This document shows, in pieces, positions 62,165 through 64,000 of a stretch of DNA of 64,000 nucleotides; the first letter of the stretch is position 1, and each line of letters opens with the position of its first letter. The notes beneath the pieces were generated by a model that did not search any database, was not told the origin of the DNA, and saw only the letters and a list, made by a program, of their open reading frames with translations. Made by a program: the position numbers and the translations under genes. This stretch comes from Candidatus Gastranaerophilales bacterium. GTDB taxonomy: Bacteria > Cyanobacteriota > Vampirovibrionia > Gastranaerophilales > Gastranaerophilaceae. The stretch is taken from assembly GCA_944325515.1 (NCBI GenBank), contig CALVAO010000002.1, positions 85,091-149,090 of the forward strand. The letters run 5' to 3'.

Positions 62165-63106
62165 TTACTTAAACTCTTCACCGATTTTCGGATTTACAAT
62201 TCTGATAAAATCTCTGCTGTCACCTATAAAGAAACTCCCGAACTGCATAACAATCGGCACTACAAGCCCTTTTGCAGTTGCTATAAAAAATTTATCATCT
62301 TCAATTTTTGCAACTGTACCTGCAGGATGCGGCACACAAAATGCATCAGACGCAACTTCTACCTTCATAATTTTCATCATGTTGCCTCTAAAAGTTGTAC
62401 TTGCAAGAATAAAAGGATTTAAAGCCCGTACAAAACGTTCAATTTCTTCGGCAGTTTTATTGTAATTTATAAAAATATCTTTTTCATTTAACCCTTTACC
62501 GGATATAAAATCTCCGACGGGCTGCTTAATCCTTGGCAGCGGCTGAGTTTCGTACGCTGTAAGCACCTGCAGAAGAAGTTCAATACCTATCACGTTAAGT
62601 TCGTTGAAAATAGTACCCATCGTCGCTTTTGAATGGATATGGTAGGGTTTTTGAGCAATAATATCTCCGGTATCAAAGTTTTCATCCATAAAATGAATGG
62701 TCACACCTGTTTCTGTTTCACCATTCATAATTACACGTGAATAAGGATTTCCTCCCCTGTATTTAGGGAGCATTGACGGGTGAACATTTATAAATCCATC
62801 CTTGACAGATTCTAGAAGTATCCGCGGAATTTTATAATTGAAAGAACAAACAACAGCCGCATCAATATCAAGCGCTCTGATTGTTTCTATCAGCTGCGGT
62901 TCGTCAAGCTCGTCATAATCAATATAATTCAGCCTTCTTGAAAGAACAAAATTTTTAAAATCAACATACATACTGTGATTTTTTTTAGGACCAAGAACAC
63001 CTGCAATATTTACACCTGCCATCAAAAGTCCGTCAAGCCCGATATATGCCATATCGGGAATCCCAACAAAAAGTATTCTTTTTTTAAACAGAACTCTATT
63101 GAACAT
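62165..63106 (-). CDS. Formyltransferase family protein
   Basis: 313 residues. The Rossmann start KKRILFVGIPDMAYIGLDGL and the catalytic GFINVHPSMLPKYRGGNPYS (Asn, His) with VTIHFMDENFDTGDI (Asp) mark the family of methionyl-tRNA and amino-sugar formyltransferases that use 10-formyl-THF. A C-terminal domain of about 90 residues has GTVAKIEDDKFFIATAKG, as in Fmt. It could be Fmt itself or a sugar-nucleotide formyltransferase; I cannot decide. Its ATG overlaps the upstream stop by one base (TGATG). Confidence 0.8.
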   Translation of the reverse strand: MFNRVLFKKRILFVGIPDMAYIGLDGLLMAGVNIAGVLGPKKNHSMYVDFKNFVLSRRLNYIDYDELDEPQLIETIRALDIDAAVVCSFNYKIPRILLESVKDGFINVHPSMLPKYRGGNPYSRVIMNGETETGVTIHFMDENFDTGDIIAQKPYHIHSKATMGTIFNELNVIGIELLLQVLTAYETQPLPRIKQPVGDFISGKGLNEKDIFINYNKTAEEIERFVRALNPFILASTTFRGNMMKIMKVEVASDAFCVPHPAGTVAKIEDDKFFIATAKGLVVPIVMQFGSFFIGDSRDFIRIVNPKIGEEFK

Positions 63107-63501
63107 CAGACTTTGACCTTAATCATTTCTGCAAGAATTTCAGAACAAGCATTCACCATATTGGTACAGTGAGCTTTTCTCTCCGGCGATGCCATATCCA
63201 TGCCGGCAGTAAGCACACGGCAGCAGGTTGCTTTATGGTTTTGCTTAAATCGTTCAATAAACTCTTTTGCTTTTGCCCTTGCACAGACTTCATTTCCCTG
63301 TGAATTTCCACGCCCGTATAAATAACCAAGAACAATCTGTGAGGAAGCTATTGCACCGCAAAGACATCCGGAGCCCATCCCGCCGGAAAATGATGTTGAA
63401 ACTGGCAAAAGCTCTTTAGGAACAATGCCTTTTTCAATGGCTTCCATAATTATACTTTCTGCACAGGAATACCCTTGATTAAAATACTCAGCTGCCTTCA
63501 T
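63106..63501 (-). CDS. C_GCAxxG_C_C family redox protein
   Basis: 131 residues. The defining motif lies in GMGSGCLCGAIASSQIVLG at about 42-60, with further conserved Cys in QGYSCAESII, NEVCARAK, ATCCRVLT and KAHCTNMV. Proteins of this family occur mostly in anaerobes and are proposed to bind metals or handle electrons. GAGGATTT precedes the ATG. It overlaps the formyltransferase gene by one base, so the two are translated together. Confidence 0.88.
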   Translation of the reverse strand: MKAAEYFNQGYSCAESIIMEAIEKGIVPKELLPVSTSFSGGMGSGCLCGAIASSQIVLGYLYGRGNSQGNEVCARAKAKEFIERFKQNHKATCCRVLTAGMDMASPERKAHCTNMVNACSEILAEMIKVKV

Positions 63502-63570
63502 TATTCTAAATCCTCTTTTAATAATTACTATATTATCATCAAATAGGATTTTTAACCAGAGGTTATATAA

Positions 63571-64000
63571 TTAAGCTTTTGTCCACAGAGTTTCTTTTCG
63601 TGTCAATTTACCATATTGCTGTATTTTTGAGGCTTGAAGATGATTATAATATCTTCTGGCATCTCTGGCTCTATAATTTGGATTTAAATTTTTCTCAGAC
63701 TTTATTTTTGCTTCTGCTTTATCAATTACAGCAATAATATCTTTTATTTCAAACATTCTTGTATTATCGACATTGCGTTTTTTGAGCATATAGTTCACAA
63801 GCTTTTTATTATTGCTATTAATTTTCAAATACAAATTCAAGACATCTTTGTTGGAAGAATTAATCCTTCTTTTGCCGACAGCTCTGTCAGTTTTTCTTGT
63901 TTCTGCTACCGAAGCAAAAATTTCAGGCAGCATATTCAAACGCATTTTTGTGGCATTTATGCCGAAAGCTTCACGCTGTCTTTCAAAAGTCTTTGGTCCC
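63571..64000 (-). CDS. C-terminal part of a basic hypothetical protein (cut by window edge)
   Basis: The visible frame has 143 codons and stays open to the right edge, reading GPKTFERQREAFGINATKMR before the internal ATG at 63945, so the real start is outside the window and the ATG is not proven to be used. The C-terminal part is basic and helical (DVLNLYLKINSNNKKLVNYM, NYRARDARRYYNHLQASKIQ). No motif is recognised. It has a 69-bp gap to the C_GCAxxG_C_C gene on the same strand. Confidence 0.7.
   Translation of the reverse strand, partial: GPKTFERQREAFGINATKMRLNMLPEIFASVAETRKTDRAVGKRRINSSNKDVLNLYLKINSNNKKLVNYMLKKRNVDNTRMFEIKDIIAVIDKAEAKIKSEKNLNPNYRARDARRYYNHLQASKIQQYGKLTRKETLWTKA

Overview
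The window is AT-rich, gene-dense bacterial DNA. The gene set is that of a flagellated, chemotactic bacterium with outer-envelope functions (AsmA-like protein, lipoprotein signal, secreted proteins), oxygen-sensitive metabolism (a stand-alone glycyl-radical domain protein beside a Crp/Fnr regulator) and type II fatty-acid synthesis. That combination, with several lineage-type hypothetical proteins that begin 'MKI...F(K/Q/R)G', best fits the non-photosynthetic sisters of Cyanobacteria (Vampirovibrionia/Melainabacteria, probably gut Gastranaerophilales). The lineage call is inference; no rRNA gene is present to confirm it.

Layout. 1-6000: the 5' end of dnaB, proS, a large unrecognised protein with three internal repeats, a ribbon-helix-helix regulator and a methyltransferase-like protein. 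6000-18700: a fatty-acid/phospholipid cluster on the minus strand (yceD-rpmF-plsX-fabH, then acpP-fabF), split by a plus-strand island (10276-14135) holding a HEPN/MNT toxin-antitoxin pair, two lineage-type hypotheticals, a thioredoxin and a DJ-1/PfpI protein. 18700-21300: groES-groEL, interrupted by a 420-bp element with perfect 33-bp inverted ends that carries a four-helix-bundle (S23/IVP-type) gene. 21400-26700: flagellar export and C-ring genes (fliM/N-like, fliO, fliP, fliQ, fliR) and a divergent HD-GYP gene. 26700-37800: yqeG, a U32 peptidase-family gene, an HExxH secreted protein, an AsmA-like protein, a glycosyltransferase, a solute-binding lipoprotein and an AMIN-like membrane protein. 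37800-44400: a signalling hub (double CheW, REC-GGDEF, MCP, hybrid CheA). 44400-48000: coaD, grcA-like gene, Crp/Fnr, typA. 48000-52800: fliF-fliG-fliH-fliI. 52900-64000: a two-component system, a small XRE regulator, a TPR glycosyltransferase, a SEC-C protein, ribD, an AP-endonuclease-like TIM barrel, a formyltransferase, a C_GCAxxG_C_C protein and one gene cut by the right edge.

Working together: the flagellar genes (basal-body ring, switch, export gate, export ATPase) and the CheA/CheW/MCP set form one motility system, with GGDEF and HD-GYP proteins suggesting c-di-GMP control. The fab/plsX genes feed membrane lipid synthesis.

Most notable: (1) the inverted-repeat-bounded four-helix-bundle element inside groESL; (2) two copies of a dispersed intergenic repeat whose hairpin loop is inverted between copies while the flanks keep one orientation; (3) at least eight genes with a -10 box 6-7 nt before the start codon and no Shine-Dalgarno, implying leaderless mRNAs; (4) a recurring N-terminal motif on unrelated hypothetical proteins; (5) a terminator-like hairpin that buries the Shine-Dalgarno of the thioredoxin gene. 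I saw no tRNA, rRNA, CRISPR array or transposase gene.
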